The notes below the pieces were generated by a model, which had not been told where the DNA came from, did no database searches, and was given only the letters and a program-made list of their open reading frames with translations. A stretch of DNA of 20,629 nucleotides from Coprinopsis marcescibilis. Taxonomy: Eukaryota > Basidiomycota > Agaricomycetes > Agaricales > Psathyrellaceae. The position numbers were made by a program, and so were the translations under genes. Below, one piece after another: positions 8,900 to 18,817 of the stretch (the first letter of the stretch is position 1; each line of letters begins with the position of its first letter). The stretch spans positions 2,235-22,863 of the forward strand of contig ML210459.1 in the NCBI GenBank assembly GCA_004369085.1, read 5' to 3'.

Positions 8900-8922
8900 C
8901 GGAACCCTATGTTAGGGTTCCG
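8900..8922 (+). other. Perfect 10-bp hairpin in the LTR U3 region
   Basis: CGGAACCCTA (8900-8909) and TAGGGTTCCG (8913-8922) are perfect reverse complements around a TGT loop. It lies about 65 bp upstream of the TATA-like motif. It may be a dimer protein-binding site or a structure in the 3' end of the transcript. Confidence 0.7.
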
Positions 8923-8987
8923 TTCGCTCCCTCGTGGTACATAGATACACCTTGTGATATTATAGCTTATGTAACTTAACTGGATAG

Positions 8988-8995
8988 TATATATA
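8988..8995 (+). promoter_or_regulatory. TATA-like element in the LTR
   Basis: TATATATA, about 118 bp before the LTR end. With a usual 25-30 bp spacing the transcript would start near 9015-9025, so R and U5 would make up the last ~90 bp. The assignment rests on sequence and position only. Confidence 0.5.
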
Positions 8996-9112
8996 CCTAG
9001 TAGCTACACTTGTACTAGGTAACTTCCCTTGAACATAGAGTATCACTCTCAATTGCCCTGTGTCTTAAGAGAAACCCCCGTGTGCCGCGACTAGTTCATA
9101 CTCTGCGTCACA

Positions 9113-10551
9113 CCCCCGCTTCTCCATCGTCTTCGTAACCAAGGCCAAGCTTACATGCATCGCTTCGTCTTCTTCCTCTTTGGCCACATTCTGTACCACC
9201 GCCTTTCACAGAACGAAGCCTGACAACACAATCTCTGCCCTCCCTCATCCAACCTCCACCGTATAGTACCGTCCAGTGCAAAGCTCGAGAATGAAGTGCA
9301 GGACCCCGCCATGTGGGCGGACGACTGTGGGGATGAGAGGGCGCAGTGGTGGGGTAGACAGTGCGGTGGTGGTGAAGGCCGATGCTGCTGGCTGTCCTGG
9401 ATTCATCGACCTTCGTGCTTTCGTCCACCGTCAGACCCGCCTGCCCGCCGCTCTATTCGTCTCCACACACGTCCATCGTTAGACCCTTCGGAAGCTCGCT
9501 GTCTCCTTCGCTCAGGGCTGTATCCGTGGCTGGAGAACAACGAGAAGCATATCATCCTCGTCCATGGTGGAGAGCAGGGGTTCATGAGCTTCGTCAGTTG
9601 GCTAGGGCAAACTGCGCGGCGCAAATTCAGGCGACAGCAGACGTGGATCCTCATCGAGCTGCGATAGTGTCTCATCGACATCGCCTGCGCAATCGACACT
9701 GCGCCAATCCCTTGCGCTGACTTCGACTGCTGAAATCAATTCTACTCGTCCTCACATCGACCTCTCGCGTTTCGTCATCTTGAGAAGCAGCGAATGTATC
9801 AGACCTGTGTCATGACTGTCCTCGAAGTCTGCACCCAGACCCTCATCAGTATCTGCATCGGCAACCGCAATTAATATATGGAGCGCATATCGAGTAACGC
9901 TGGGTGTCACTGCGATCTGCGATGGGATGCTCCAGGCTGTCAGGTGTGAATGACATCTCTGAGTCGAGGGAGCGAGAGAGGTGGGGTGTGCGAACCATTC
10001 AGCGGAGAAGCAAGGGGAGAAGAGAATTTGTGAGCCTTTCTTTCGTTTTGTTTGGTGGATATGTCGCTAAATCGAGTGCTGCTTTCGTCTAGAATTTTGC
10101 TGCGCTTTCGAACAGGCTGGGCGGGATGAGTAACTGACGTTGCGGGGTACTTTCACTCACTGTTTTCAATCCTTGAACATATACCAATCTGCATTTTAGG
10201 AGGCTGAAGGGGAGAGAATGGGCCGAGGAGCACATCAGCACCTATTGCATGTCATTTGAAAAATCGGCGTACGTACTACGGATGGCTTGGGAAGATGCGG
10301 TGCTGGACCACCGAGCGATGTACATGGTACTGGCCTGTAAGAGGCATATGACGGTTTTCATTGGGGATAATGATGGTGAAAATTGAGCTGTGGATGTCCC
10401 ACTGATGCATGAGCAGCGAGTGCTTCCTGCATGGCTGACAGCGAGTTTAGGGGAGGCAGGATAGCTAGAATAGCTTGATGTCCCATGCATCCAGGCTATC
10501 TGCCATCCTTGCCCATTCATCCACCTTTGTTTTTTCTTCATTCTCAAAACC
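9113..10551. other. No supportable gene
   Basis: The stretch directly after the retrotransposon is moderately GC-rich near 9250-9720 and becomes AT-richer later. The open frames present are short, overlap each other on both strands and show no recognisable motif or plausible exon structure. I see no tRNA, rRNA, terminal repeat or tandem array. It may include decayed sequence, but nothing identifies it. Confidence 0.55.
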
Positions 10552-11703
10552 ATGTTGGGTGGCATCCAAAATCTCCTCATTTCTCTTGGTGTCATGCAAT
10601 GTGTGCAACCTATGTCTGATGTGTTCAACTTACTAATCTCATTTCTGTAGTAACCTGTAAGGTCCCTTTCAACAACCTAGTAACCCTCCACTCCATTTGT
10701 GTTGGCTATGTTAATGTACAGCTTGTTATACTTGCCCTACTACTACACCTTGGTTGTTGTATGTTTCTGAAGCCCTCATTCACTGAATTTCTCTAATACA
10801 GCCTTCTTAGATCAAAAATATGAATAACAAAATGGTGTTGAAATATACTGTGTCCATGTTCTTTCTTTTCAAACATAACTAATATCTGAGTTGTTTGTGC
10901 CCATTCAGTCAAGCCTGCAGCACCAATGGTAAGTACTCCCACTTGTTCCCAGTCCAAATCATCCAACTAACCCAACCACAGTCCAGCAACAACCCCTAAC
11001 TCGTAACAACAACAGTCTGGGACTAAGATCTTCAAGAAACATCTAAACTCCTCTGCACATCATGAATAGGCCTTGCCATGAAGGCCATCATGCACCTTTA
11101 CTTCAAGTTCACCCAGCCCCTGTTTGTCCAGAGCCTGATGGGCCTCAAGAACTTGTACAATAACAGGAAGGTGGCCATTCACCTGTTGGGCAAGGAGGTG
11201 ACAGGTGATTTGGAGAGGCCATTCAAGGTTGCCAGCATGTTTGGAGGTGAGCTTTTTCACCAGTTTTGTTTTGTTTTGTTTGTTGTGTCCATATCCATAT
11301 CCGTTCCTTGGCCATGTATCTACCTTGGGTGCACTTGGGTCTATTGGGTAAATGATGCTATTGCCCACTGTGCACTTTTCATCCTCATATTCCTCTTTTC
11401 CATTTGTTCTCCCCATCCTTTGTCCTTGCATCTACCTCATATGGGCCTGGGTCTATTTGGTAAATGATACCATTGCCTGCTGCAGACTCCTCAACCTTGT
11501 GTTCCTTCTTGCACCCCCACCTTTCCTCCCTTCCATTTGTTCTCCTTGTCTCCCCAGCTCTTAATTTGTCCAATGCTTGCATCTATTGTTCATTCTTTCA
11601 ACTTCTGATTAACAACTGTTCTTCCCCAGCCACATCCGGCCCTCAAACTGGTGCAGCTGCCATAGCCAAAGCTGAAAAACATATCAGCAAGAAGGATAAT
11701 TAG
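10552..11703 (+). pseudogene. pho88: PHO88/SND3-like ER membrane protein, pseudogene with six exons
   Basis: Intact PHO88/SND3 is a small ER membrane protein of the SND targeting pathway, first linked to phosphate transport. Exons, in order: 10552-10600 (ATG; NLLISLGVMQ), 10651-10758 (KVPFNN..VGYVNVQLVILAL), 10802-~10847 (IKNMNNKMVLKY), 10909-10928 (VKPAAPM), 10982-11246 (LVTTTV, then MHLYFKFTQPLFVQSLMGLK and LLGK..GDLERPFK), 11630-11703 (TSGPQTGAAA, stop). Introns mostly keep GT..AG and CTAAT-type branch sites, so this is a DNA-level copy, not a processed one. Defects: TAG at 10808, TAA at 10997 and 11024, TGA at 11063, an apparent frameshift near 10728-10735 in the Tyr-rich end of the second hydrophobic segment, and a lost donor after 10846. 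Family membership rests on the colinear match across all exons. Confidence 0.88.
11305..11545 (+). repeat. Diverged tandem duplication inside the last PHO88-pseudogene intron
   Basis: Two units, 11305-11412 and 11423-11545, both start TCCTTG, share a TGGGTCTATT(G/T)GGTAAATGAT core and end CCATTTGTTCTCC. Their presence explains why this intron (11247-11629, 383 bp) is far longer than the ~43-60 bp of the others in the same gene. Confidence 0.75.
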
Positions 11704-12105
11704 TCTACCATTGCCACCTGTATATTTTACCTTGCCTAATACGCCATATTGCACTTCTGTAGCTACCTGATTGACCAAATATATTGAGAGTACTGGTTAA
11801 TGAACAGGTTAGTGTAAGATCTGGGCATGTACTGTAATCATTGAGGTGCTTGACAATGTGTTTGGTAACTTGCAAGTAACTTGGTTACTTTCATATGTTT
11901 GATGTATGATTTGGTTGACTGTTTGAAGTCTGAATATACTTGGGGGCTTTGATATTCTGCATACTGTAAACCTTGTTTGATGTCTCCCAAAAAAATAAAA
12001 TGGGGGGAATCTTTGCTATAGTGCAATCAGAAAATACAAGTATAATACAGGAATACAGAACAAAATATCAGAGAGCAAACAAATAAATATAATCTGTAAT
12101 AAACC
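11704..12105. other. Spacer between converging gene ends, no gene seen
   Basis: AT-rich sequence between the 3' end of the PHO88 relic (+) and the 3' end of the NLR relic (-). It has a purine/G-run (AAAAAAATAAAATGGGGGG near 11990-12007) but no ORF with recognisable content. Confidence 0.6.
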
Positions 12106-12560
12106 CTATTGTGCCCCATGGGCCCAAAGCAACTCAGCAATCTCTGACCTGGGTTTGTTTGGCCTCCATGATATTTCCCCCAATGCCAATGATAGTGCTG
12201 AATGTCCATCAGGTCTTGTAGCATTGACATCAATCTCCTCTTGCTGCAGCAACAGCTCAACCACATCTTTGTGCCCCATATAAGCTGCCTGCATGAGTGC
12301 TGACCCCTCTTGGCATTGTGAGAAATTGACATCAATGTTCTCTTGCTGCAGCAAGCATTTGACAATGTCAATATGCCCCTGTGCAGATGCCTGTGCAAGG
12401 GCTGTCCCATACTCCCAATGTGATGCATTAACATCAATGCCATCAAATCCAAGCAGCAGTTGGACTGCATCAAGCTGGCCATACCAGGCTGCATGGGTAA
12501 GAGCTGAATCACCCTCTCCATTACCAGTCTCAGGCTCCTTTGCATTGATGTTGATGCTCT
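12106..12560 (-). other. Ankyrin repeats of the NLR relic
   Basis: Four repeat units of the form ALxxAAxxGHxDxVxLLLxxxxIDVN are visible (for example GHIDIVKCLLQQENIDVN and GHKDVVELLLQQEEIDVN), the last degenerate. The ~99-102-base periodicity is also visible on the plus strand as recurring TTGACATCAAT-like segments. Such repeats form the ligand-sensing end of this protein class. The frame ends at the stop at 12106-12108. Confidence 0.85.
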
Positions 12561-14456
12561 TGAAATTGTAGTTCTCAAACCCACAATCTTAAAGGCAAGC
12601 AATGCATGTGCAAGCCAACATGGCCTCTGCATCAACCACTACCTTTGGAAGGTAGGTGACCAGAAAGTCCTGTGCAGTGTAGTCTAAATGTAGAGCATAA
12701 GCTATAATTCAGGAAATTAAAGTGGAAATAACACAGACGAACAAGGTGGACAAGTTTTGTCTCTGGCTCAAAAGTAATCAACCCACAGCATGCAGACAGT
12801 ACTGTGTCAGGGTCAGCCATAAGGTTGGAATCATACTTGAATGGGTCTGTTTCAACAGCAAGTGCATGTAGAAGATCATCCATCTTGAGCAACTCCCAAG
12901 CATATGCAACCAAGGTCAGGGCACCAAGAGCCAACTTGGGTGCTGGACCACCATTGATACAGTCCGTGGTGGCCTCATACATGGCATTAACACCCACAGG
13001 AAGTGCCTGCAGCGCTGTGTCAAGGCTCTTGACATTGATGCAGCTACTCAGCATGTTGAGCTGTAGAGAGGCCACCAAGAACCTAAAAACCAATAGATGA
13101 GCAGATAATATGCCACAGTTGGGCCTGAAGTCACTCACATTCCCAACGACCTTTCATGCACAGTCTTGACAACCTTCTGTTTCTGATCCCCCTTCTGCAA
13201 CAGGTTTTGCAGCCTAGGCATGCACCCAATCTTGTCCTCGATCATTTGGATGATGTTGGCCTCATGTAGGGTGATATCCATGAACACCGCATTCGGCACA
13301 TGGTCCTTGAGCAGTGGTAGTGGGCGTGACATGAGGAGCAAATTCGCTGGAAGGCCTGCAAGAGCGTCAAGAACGTCAACCTGGGTATCTTCGAAAGCCT
13401 TGTCCAGGCCGTCCAGGGCACAGAACTTCTCGTCGAATAGGTCCGAGTTGAAGATGGCCCGGATGACATCAAGGAGTTCCTTCTGTGATGGTTGGGTCTT
13501 TCGTTGGTGGTGGTAGTTGTACATTGGCTTTACAAAGGCGATAGTGGACGAATGGTCCTGGATGACCTGGCAAAGGAGCCCACCAAGGACCTTGTCACCT
13601 GTGAACTGGTCGGTGTAGTGACTGAATTCGAACGTGACGCAGATGCGCTTGTTGGCCCTGGCCTCCTGTAGGAGATGGTCGATGATGATCAAACTTTTAC
13701 AGCCGTTAGTATGTTACCCGACCCACAAAGAAGCAACATATGCTAGTACAGTCTTTCCAGCACCTGCTAAAATGCAACGAGAGTCAGTGACAACCCTGTT
13801 GTCATGGTACGTTAAACTTACGCATGCCCACCCCCCATAGAACTCCCAGAGCTCCCCCTAGCCACTTGCGATCTTTGGGTTGTCAAAGGCCCATGCCCCT
13901 GTTCCCTCCGCCCGCTTTCCATTGTTATCAGCCTGGATGGCATGATAATTGATATGGCTAAGCCATTCCACAATTTTCTCAAATAGTGCCATATCTAGGT
14001 CAAAATCGATGTCAGAAACTCCAACATACCCATTATCCATATGCATATGTACCCTTCTCAGAAATATCAGGCTGGACCATGGTATTATAGACAGTGGTAT
14101 AGTTCCGTGCGCTGATCAGCGTGGCAGACCCCTCAATGTGCACTCCCTGCGCATTGTTGAGGATTCCTCCATTCACTAAGGTTCCCACTAGATATAATTA
14201 GTCAATGCAGGTGGAGTGTCCGTGACACTGGTTGACTAACCTTGATGCATAACACGATTTCCCATGTCCTCCTTTGGAGCTGGTGGCGGAAGTGCCATTG
14301 TCAGGTGTACTTGGGCTGTTGGCGAGCATTGAGAGGGCCAGTTAGAGTCTCTAGTAACACTTTCTAGGTAAGGGACTACCTTGTTCAACGCTCATAGCAC
14401 TAGTTGGGACCGCAGCTATCTCTGTCTGGACAGAGGAGCCTTGCTGTTGCTCTGGC

Positions 14457-14891
14457 TCAGAGTGATTGGTGCCTGTGGATTTGCGCTTTCACTTTCTTTG
14501 GCATCGAGTTGCCTTCCCCTTTCACTAGAACATCATTAGATTGCTGGTGAACATCGCGTATGATTGAGCACACATACCGGGTTTGATCCTCCTGCATCCA
14601 TTGTATGAGGTACAGTGGATGTGAAATCTGCGGGTAATGTCGCAAATTTCCTAAGTGCTTGATCAAGGGCGTGGGTAGATCAATCTGGGAATTCGCTAAA
14701 TCGAGACATTGTTCGGCTAGATCCTGCCTCTGATCTACCTTTTTGGTACTTGATCAACCACCCCAAATAGAACATGTATTTCCACTGAGATTAAGATAAT
14801 CAGACACTTGATCAGGGTGGTACGAACATGATCTATTGCTCACCTGGAACTCGAAATCACTGCATTTCTGCGTGCTACCTTGTCCCACCAT
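14457..14891 (-). other. Unrecognised N-terminal domain of the NLR relic
   Basis: Two exons (14891-14844 and 14784 onward) encode a domain of about 115 residues containing FEFQ, WKYMFYLGWLIKY, LAEQCLDLANSQIDLPTPL, HPLYLIQWMQED and RYVCSIIRDV. It has amphipathic-helix character and no motif I know. Reading frames and splice phases connect it to the NACHT part through an intron at 14379-14316, allowing for the two single-base breaks. In fungal NLRs this position holds the effector domain. It could also be a separate small gene. Confidence 0.5.
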
Positions 14892-17800
14892 GTCCACCAA
14901 GGTAGTCTGCGAGTTCTGTAGAGGTCAATACACAAAATCTGGTATCAAAAATCACAAGTGTGCATGTGAGCGCACATTCAGGGTGGTCCAGGGACAACTA
15001 TCGGGTACTGGTAAGCGATGTCCTGTGGTTTCTTGCATTAGCAACTCTGATTGGGTGTCTTCAAGGCCCATCCATACCAGCTGGGGGTTCCATTCAGGAT
15101 CCTCGACAATCCAGCTCTGCTCACAATCGGTACAACCCACTTGGTTAGTTTAATTTAATCCAAGTCTGTCGTTTAATTCGAAAGCTGACTAGACTCACCG
15201 TCTTCAACTGGTACAGCTGATATACGTTGCCCACCCATCAGCCATACACCAAGTTCATCTGTTGGAACACCTTTGCAGACGGCAACACCTGGACTGGAGC
15301 CATTGCCAGATCCCAACGCAGACAATGCCATGCTCGATCAAGTGCCACCACCTCCGGAGCCACTGCACGAAGACAGGGATGTCGAGATGAGTGGAGGTTC
15401 TGGAATGGGTGCGTAGTTGCTGGTGGCTACAGTCGTTTGTAACTGGTTCTAACTTGGAACTTTCAATGCTTAGAGGAGCAAGACAGCTTGGAGAACGAAG
15501 AGCAACTCCCCTCAATGGGGGTCAATGACAACAATGGCTGGGCTGAGGAAGACAAGATACAAGTCGAGTACCATCCCAGAAGCCAGATGGCGCCTCAGGT
15601 CATGACCTCCGATGATTATCTGGATCGTATTCCAACTTCTAACGACTTTCCTCCTGATCCTGAGCCGTGGCAGCCGTTTCGAACGCGGCTCGACTTTGAG
15701 CTCGCATCGTTCATGCATGAAAACAACCTCAATCAACCTCAGAAGGCCCGTCTCCTTACTCTAATAAAGGAGGCTATTGAGAAGCCTGGATCTTTCACCA
15801 TCGAAGACTCTTGGGACTTGGAAAACATCTGGACAGCCGCATGGGAAAGTGCTGGAAAGGGTGTATGTCCATTCTTTACTCTGTTATGTGTAGTTCAATG
15901 ACACATCTACTTATGATACTCAATAGTTATCAAAGCAATCATATACTGTCGCATATAAGAACGAGGATGTTGAATTCAATGTCTGGATGAGGCCTATCTG
16001 GGGCTGGGTAAAGGAGCTTCTTCAGGACCGCGCGATTGTTTCCCGATTCGAGTGGAATGCCCAGAAAGTCTTTCGCGAAAACTCAGATGGCACTACAACA
16101 CGTATATTCACCAAACCCTGGACAGCGGACTCCTGGTGGGAGACGCAGGTGGGTATCTCTTCTATCACCAGACAAATGTCTTGACTAATACTGCACCTGA
16201 TCTCTCTGAACCCAGTCGAAGCTACCAGAAGGGGGCGTTCCATTCTGCATCATTCTATATGCAGATAAGACGCGGCTCTCTTCGTTTGGCACAAAGAAAG
16301 GCTATCCTGTATACGCACGGTGTGGTAACCTACCTACGGAAGTACGGAATGGCGAAGGAATTGCGGGTGGGCGGCTAGTTGGGTGGCTGCCGGTTGTGCA
16401 TATTGTTTCTGAACCCACCTGGATTATACCCAGAGATACAAGCTGACCATAATCTGGCCTTATTAACCACAAGGTCCCTGAGGACGCTGACAAATCGGGC
16501 ACACGACAATTTGCTGATTTCAAGCGAGTCGTCTGGCATGAAGGCTTTGAGAACATCTTGGAGTCCATCGTTGATTACTCAAAGACTGGATACTTCTTCC
16601 AATGCGGTGATGGCATACAACGCGGTGTTTTTCCGCTGGTCATGATACTTTTGGCTGATTATGAAGAGCAGTAGGCCAATTTTCATTGACGGTTTCTTGT
16701 ACTATCTGACTTAATGTATAGATGCGTGATGGCCACAATACGAGGCATCAACAGCAAATGTCCATGTCCCATCTGCCTGGTACCAGGTGATGAACTGGAT
16801 CAAATCTCCAAGACGTACCCCCTTCGGACCACAGAGGAGATGAAAAGGGTGTACGACAAAGCCCAAGCATGCAAAACGCTGAAGGATAGAAACGAGACTC
16901 TCATGAGAGTCGGACTCAGAGACGTCAAGGTATGGCTTAACGTCTGGCCCATAATAGGATTGTGATGGTGGCAATGTCATCTTCCAAACTAACTTGCTTT
17001 TACAGAATGTCTTTTGGCGTCTTGGTCATGTGGATGTATACGATGCCATTTCATGGGATCGGCTGCATGCCTACCATCTTGGGCTCTTTGGCAACCACCT
17101 TCTTTCCGAATTCTTTCGCGTAGTTGAGGGTTCAAAGCTTGAGGCAAAGGTAGATGCTGAGTACGTATCTCGGATTTGGATAGTGATTAAACCACTTACC
17201 TTCAGCGCAATGTTCACAACAGATTGGACAAGTTCCCGCGATGGCGGGAATTGATACACTTTAATAACCTTGCGAAAATGAGGGAGTTTAGCGATGGTCG
17301 CAAATTTGAGGACCTGTCAAAGGTACTTGCCACAATGATTACGGTACAAGTTCCATCTAGTTGAATGCAACGTGCTACAGATATTAGTATTTGCGACACA
17401 CACACTGTTCAACAGCAATAGGAAAAGTCCCGGGTTCCTCCTACTGAAGCTTATCAGAAGCTATCTAATGCTCGATATGTACGCGTCGCTTTGCTGCCAC
17501 ACAACAGAGACAGTAAAGGGTACCGAAGGCGAGCTGCGCTTATTTGAGCAGCTTTTAAAGGTGTGTATTCCCAATAAATCTGGAATGATTATGGCGTTCA
17601 ATAAACAATGAACGGCATCACGATTGAAAGGCATACATTGCTCACGGAGGGTCCAATAAAGGGTGGAGTTTCCCCAAAATGCACACCCAGATCCACATGA
17701 TTATGGACATCATTCGGAAGGGTGTTACGCAAAATGGGAATACAAAACCGAATGAACACAAGCACGGAAAGTATAAGGACATGTACCAGCTGCAGACAAA

Positions 17801-18817
17801 TTTCCACAACACAGATCCTCAGGTAGGTGCTTGTTAATGCACTAGTTCAAACCTAAGTCTAAGCACTCAAACATATGTCCTAGATCATGAAATTAGAGCA
17901 CGATGATATCATCTGCTCGACCATTCGAAGCCTATTGAATGAACTTGATCGATGGACCGTTCTCAACTCCCCGTCGCTCGTGAACAATATCGATGAATGG
18001 GCAGCATACAACAACCAGGATATCCTATGCAAGGATCCACCACCCGCTCGCAGGAATAAATCCCCTAGAACAATTGGGACAAGTCAGGCGTCAGTGGGGT
18101 CGGAAGCCGAAGGCCAACACACACTGTCTGACATACTATCCTTCTGTCCCAAGCATCTTGGAGAATTGGAGACTCCTGAGACAATTGTTCTCAAAGTAAA
18201 AGCATTCCTTTGCAACAAGCTCAGAAACAAACCCAAAGTATCTTTGGAATCGCCAGTGAGTGACCTTTAACACGCATCTCATCTAATCACTAATTTAGAT
18301 CTGTTCAATTGCAAACCAGATCAAGATATATAGATATACCAAGATATCATACACCTCGTGCAAAGACCTGTCAGTACAGACCGATTATCTTCGCACAAAT
18401 CCCAGATTCTTCGGACACCCTCGATACGACTTTGCTTTGCTTCAGCATACACCTCAAGAGTTCTGGTATGCACAGCTAGCCTGTGTAGTCGCCATCAAGC
18501 TTGATGGTTCAGGAGCCACCCATCTCATCGCCATTGCTGTCCCGTGCAACGAGAATCCAGTTACAGCCAACTCTTTCACCAATCGCCTTTCAGACAGGCA
18601 GCTGCGGCTTACACGTGTTAGAATGCGGAGGGGAAGGAATATTGCGACTGCAGTAAGTGTTAATAGCATTGTACGTGGAGCAGTCTTAGTCCAAGATCCA
18701 GCATGTCCCTATAAGGACGAGTACGTGGTGATGGACGTGCTGGATCCGGATTTCTGGCTTCGCCACCGAATGCTTGTTGCACAGAAGCAGCTACGGTTTA
18801 CGCGACTTCCCTTTTGA
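14890..18817 (+). CDS. Plavaka-family DNA transposase, 14 exons, open frame of 1034 aa
   Basis: Transposase of a Plavaka element, a DNA transposon lineage common in Agaricomycetes. Exons: 14890-15010, 15066-15143, 15217-15408, 15474-15862, 15927-16148, 16216-16395, 16474-16670, 16722-16929, 17006-17164, 17206-17322, 17381-17560, 17631-17822, 17884-18255, 18320-18817. All junctions are GT..AG, phases agree, and the sum is 3105 nt with no internal stop. Residues 7-26 form an N-terminal Cys/His finger (CEFC..H.C); 40-170 is Pro/Ser-rich linker; 180-333 is the conserved WQPFRTRLDFELASFM and FNVWMRPIW region; the core has YADKTRLSSFG (D351), KGYPVYARCGNLP, FKRVVWHEGF, the CPCPICLVP cysteines at 473-478, and SWDRLHAYH (D547, H550). 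The C-terminus has SIVRGAVLV near the end, as in relatives. Exon joins are my inference; exon 9's donor GTATCT is the least canonical. I could not find terminal inverted repeats. Confidence 0.88.

Larger units (their letters stand above)
1..9112 (+). mobile_element. Ty3/Gypsy chromovirus-type LTR retrotransposon, 5' LTR truncated by window edge
   Basis: The first 104 bases recur at 9009-9112 with one mismatch, which defines the ends of the two LTRs. Between them lie gag (215-2116) and pol (2117-8833) in the order zinc knuckle, protease, RT, RNase H, integrase, chromodomain-like module. That order (integrase after RNase H) is the Ty3/Gypsy order, and the GPY module plus chromodomain points to chromoviruses. 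The complete LTR is 250 bp, starts TGTAAG and ends CA. Only the left ~146 bp of the 5' LTR is missing, because the window starts inside it. LTR near-identity and long open frames indicate a recent insertion. The single visible defect is the in-frame UGA between gag and pol. The right flank begins CCCCC; the left flank is outside the window, so the target-site duplication cannot be tested. Confidence 0.96.
8863..9112 (+). repeat. 3' LTR, complete (250 bp, TG..CA)
   Basis: The right end is fixed by comparison with 1-104. The left end is set at the TGTAAGGG that follows the purine tract, giving a TG..CA unit of 250 bp. It contains a perfect hairpin at 8900-8922 and a TATA-like TATATATA at 8988-8995. 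The 5' LTR portion outside the window is expected to be the same. Confidence 0.88.
12106..14891 (-). pseudogene. NLR-type (STAND) gene: unknown N-domain, NACHT, ankyrin repeats; pseudogene
   Basis: Fungal NLRs are intracellular ATPase switches linked to self/non-self recognition and programmed cell death. Reading down the minus strand: unknown N-terminal domain (14891-14457), linker exons including GGILNNAQGVHIEG (14187-14053), EKIVEWLSHINYHAIQAD (13992-13870), Walker A PGAGKT across a phase-1 intron (13764-13750), Walker B-like FCALDGLD (about 13425-13402), a winged-helix-like region with LPVGVNAMYEATTD, the conserved HYTAQDFLV, and about four ankyrin repeats (12560-12106). Introns found: 14843-14785, 14379-14316, 14240-14188, 14052-13995, 13821-13767, 13138-13083, 12738-12684. 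Breaks: one extra base near 14738 (A5 run) and near 14483, a one-base loss near 13865, a lost GT donor at about 13740 right after Walker A, and TAA at 12591-12589. Five lesions make a pseudogene far likelier than errors, though each alone could be one. Confidence 0.85.

Noticed and set aside
8905..8918. CCCTA/TTAGGG as a telomeric repeat trace
   Set aside because: Single copies that form the two arms of the LTR hairpin; no tandem array.
10242..10628. 128-residue minus-strand frame
   Set aside because: No motif, and its end overlaps the first exon of the PHO88 relic on the other strand.
12027..12635. 202-residue minus-strand frame in the ankyrin region
   Set aside because: Different frame from the ankyrin repeats; its length reflects the repetitive composition of that region.
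18652..18665. GTAAGTGTTAATAG as a possible intron in the last Plavaka exon
   Set aside because: Only 14 bases, and the unspliced reading encodes the conserved VSVNSIVRGA segment in frame.
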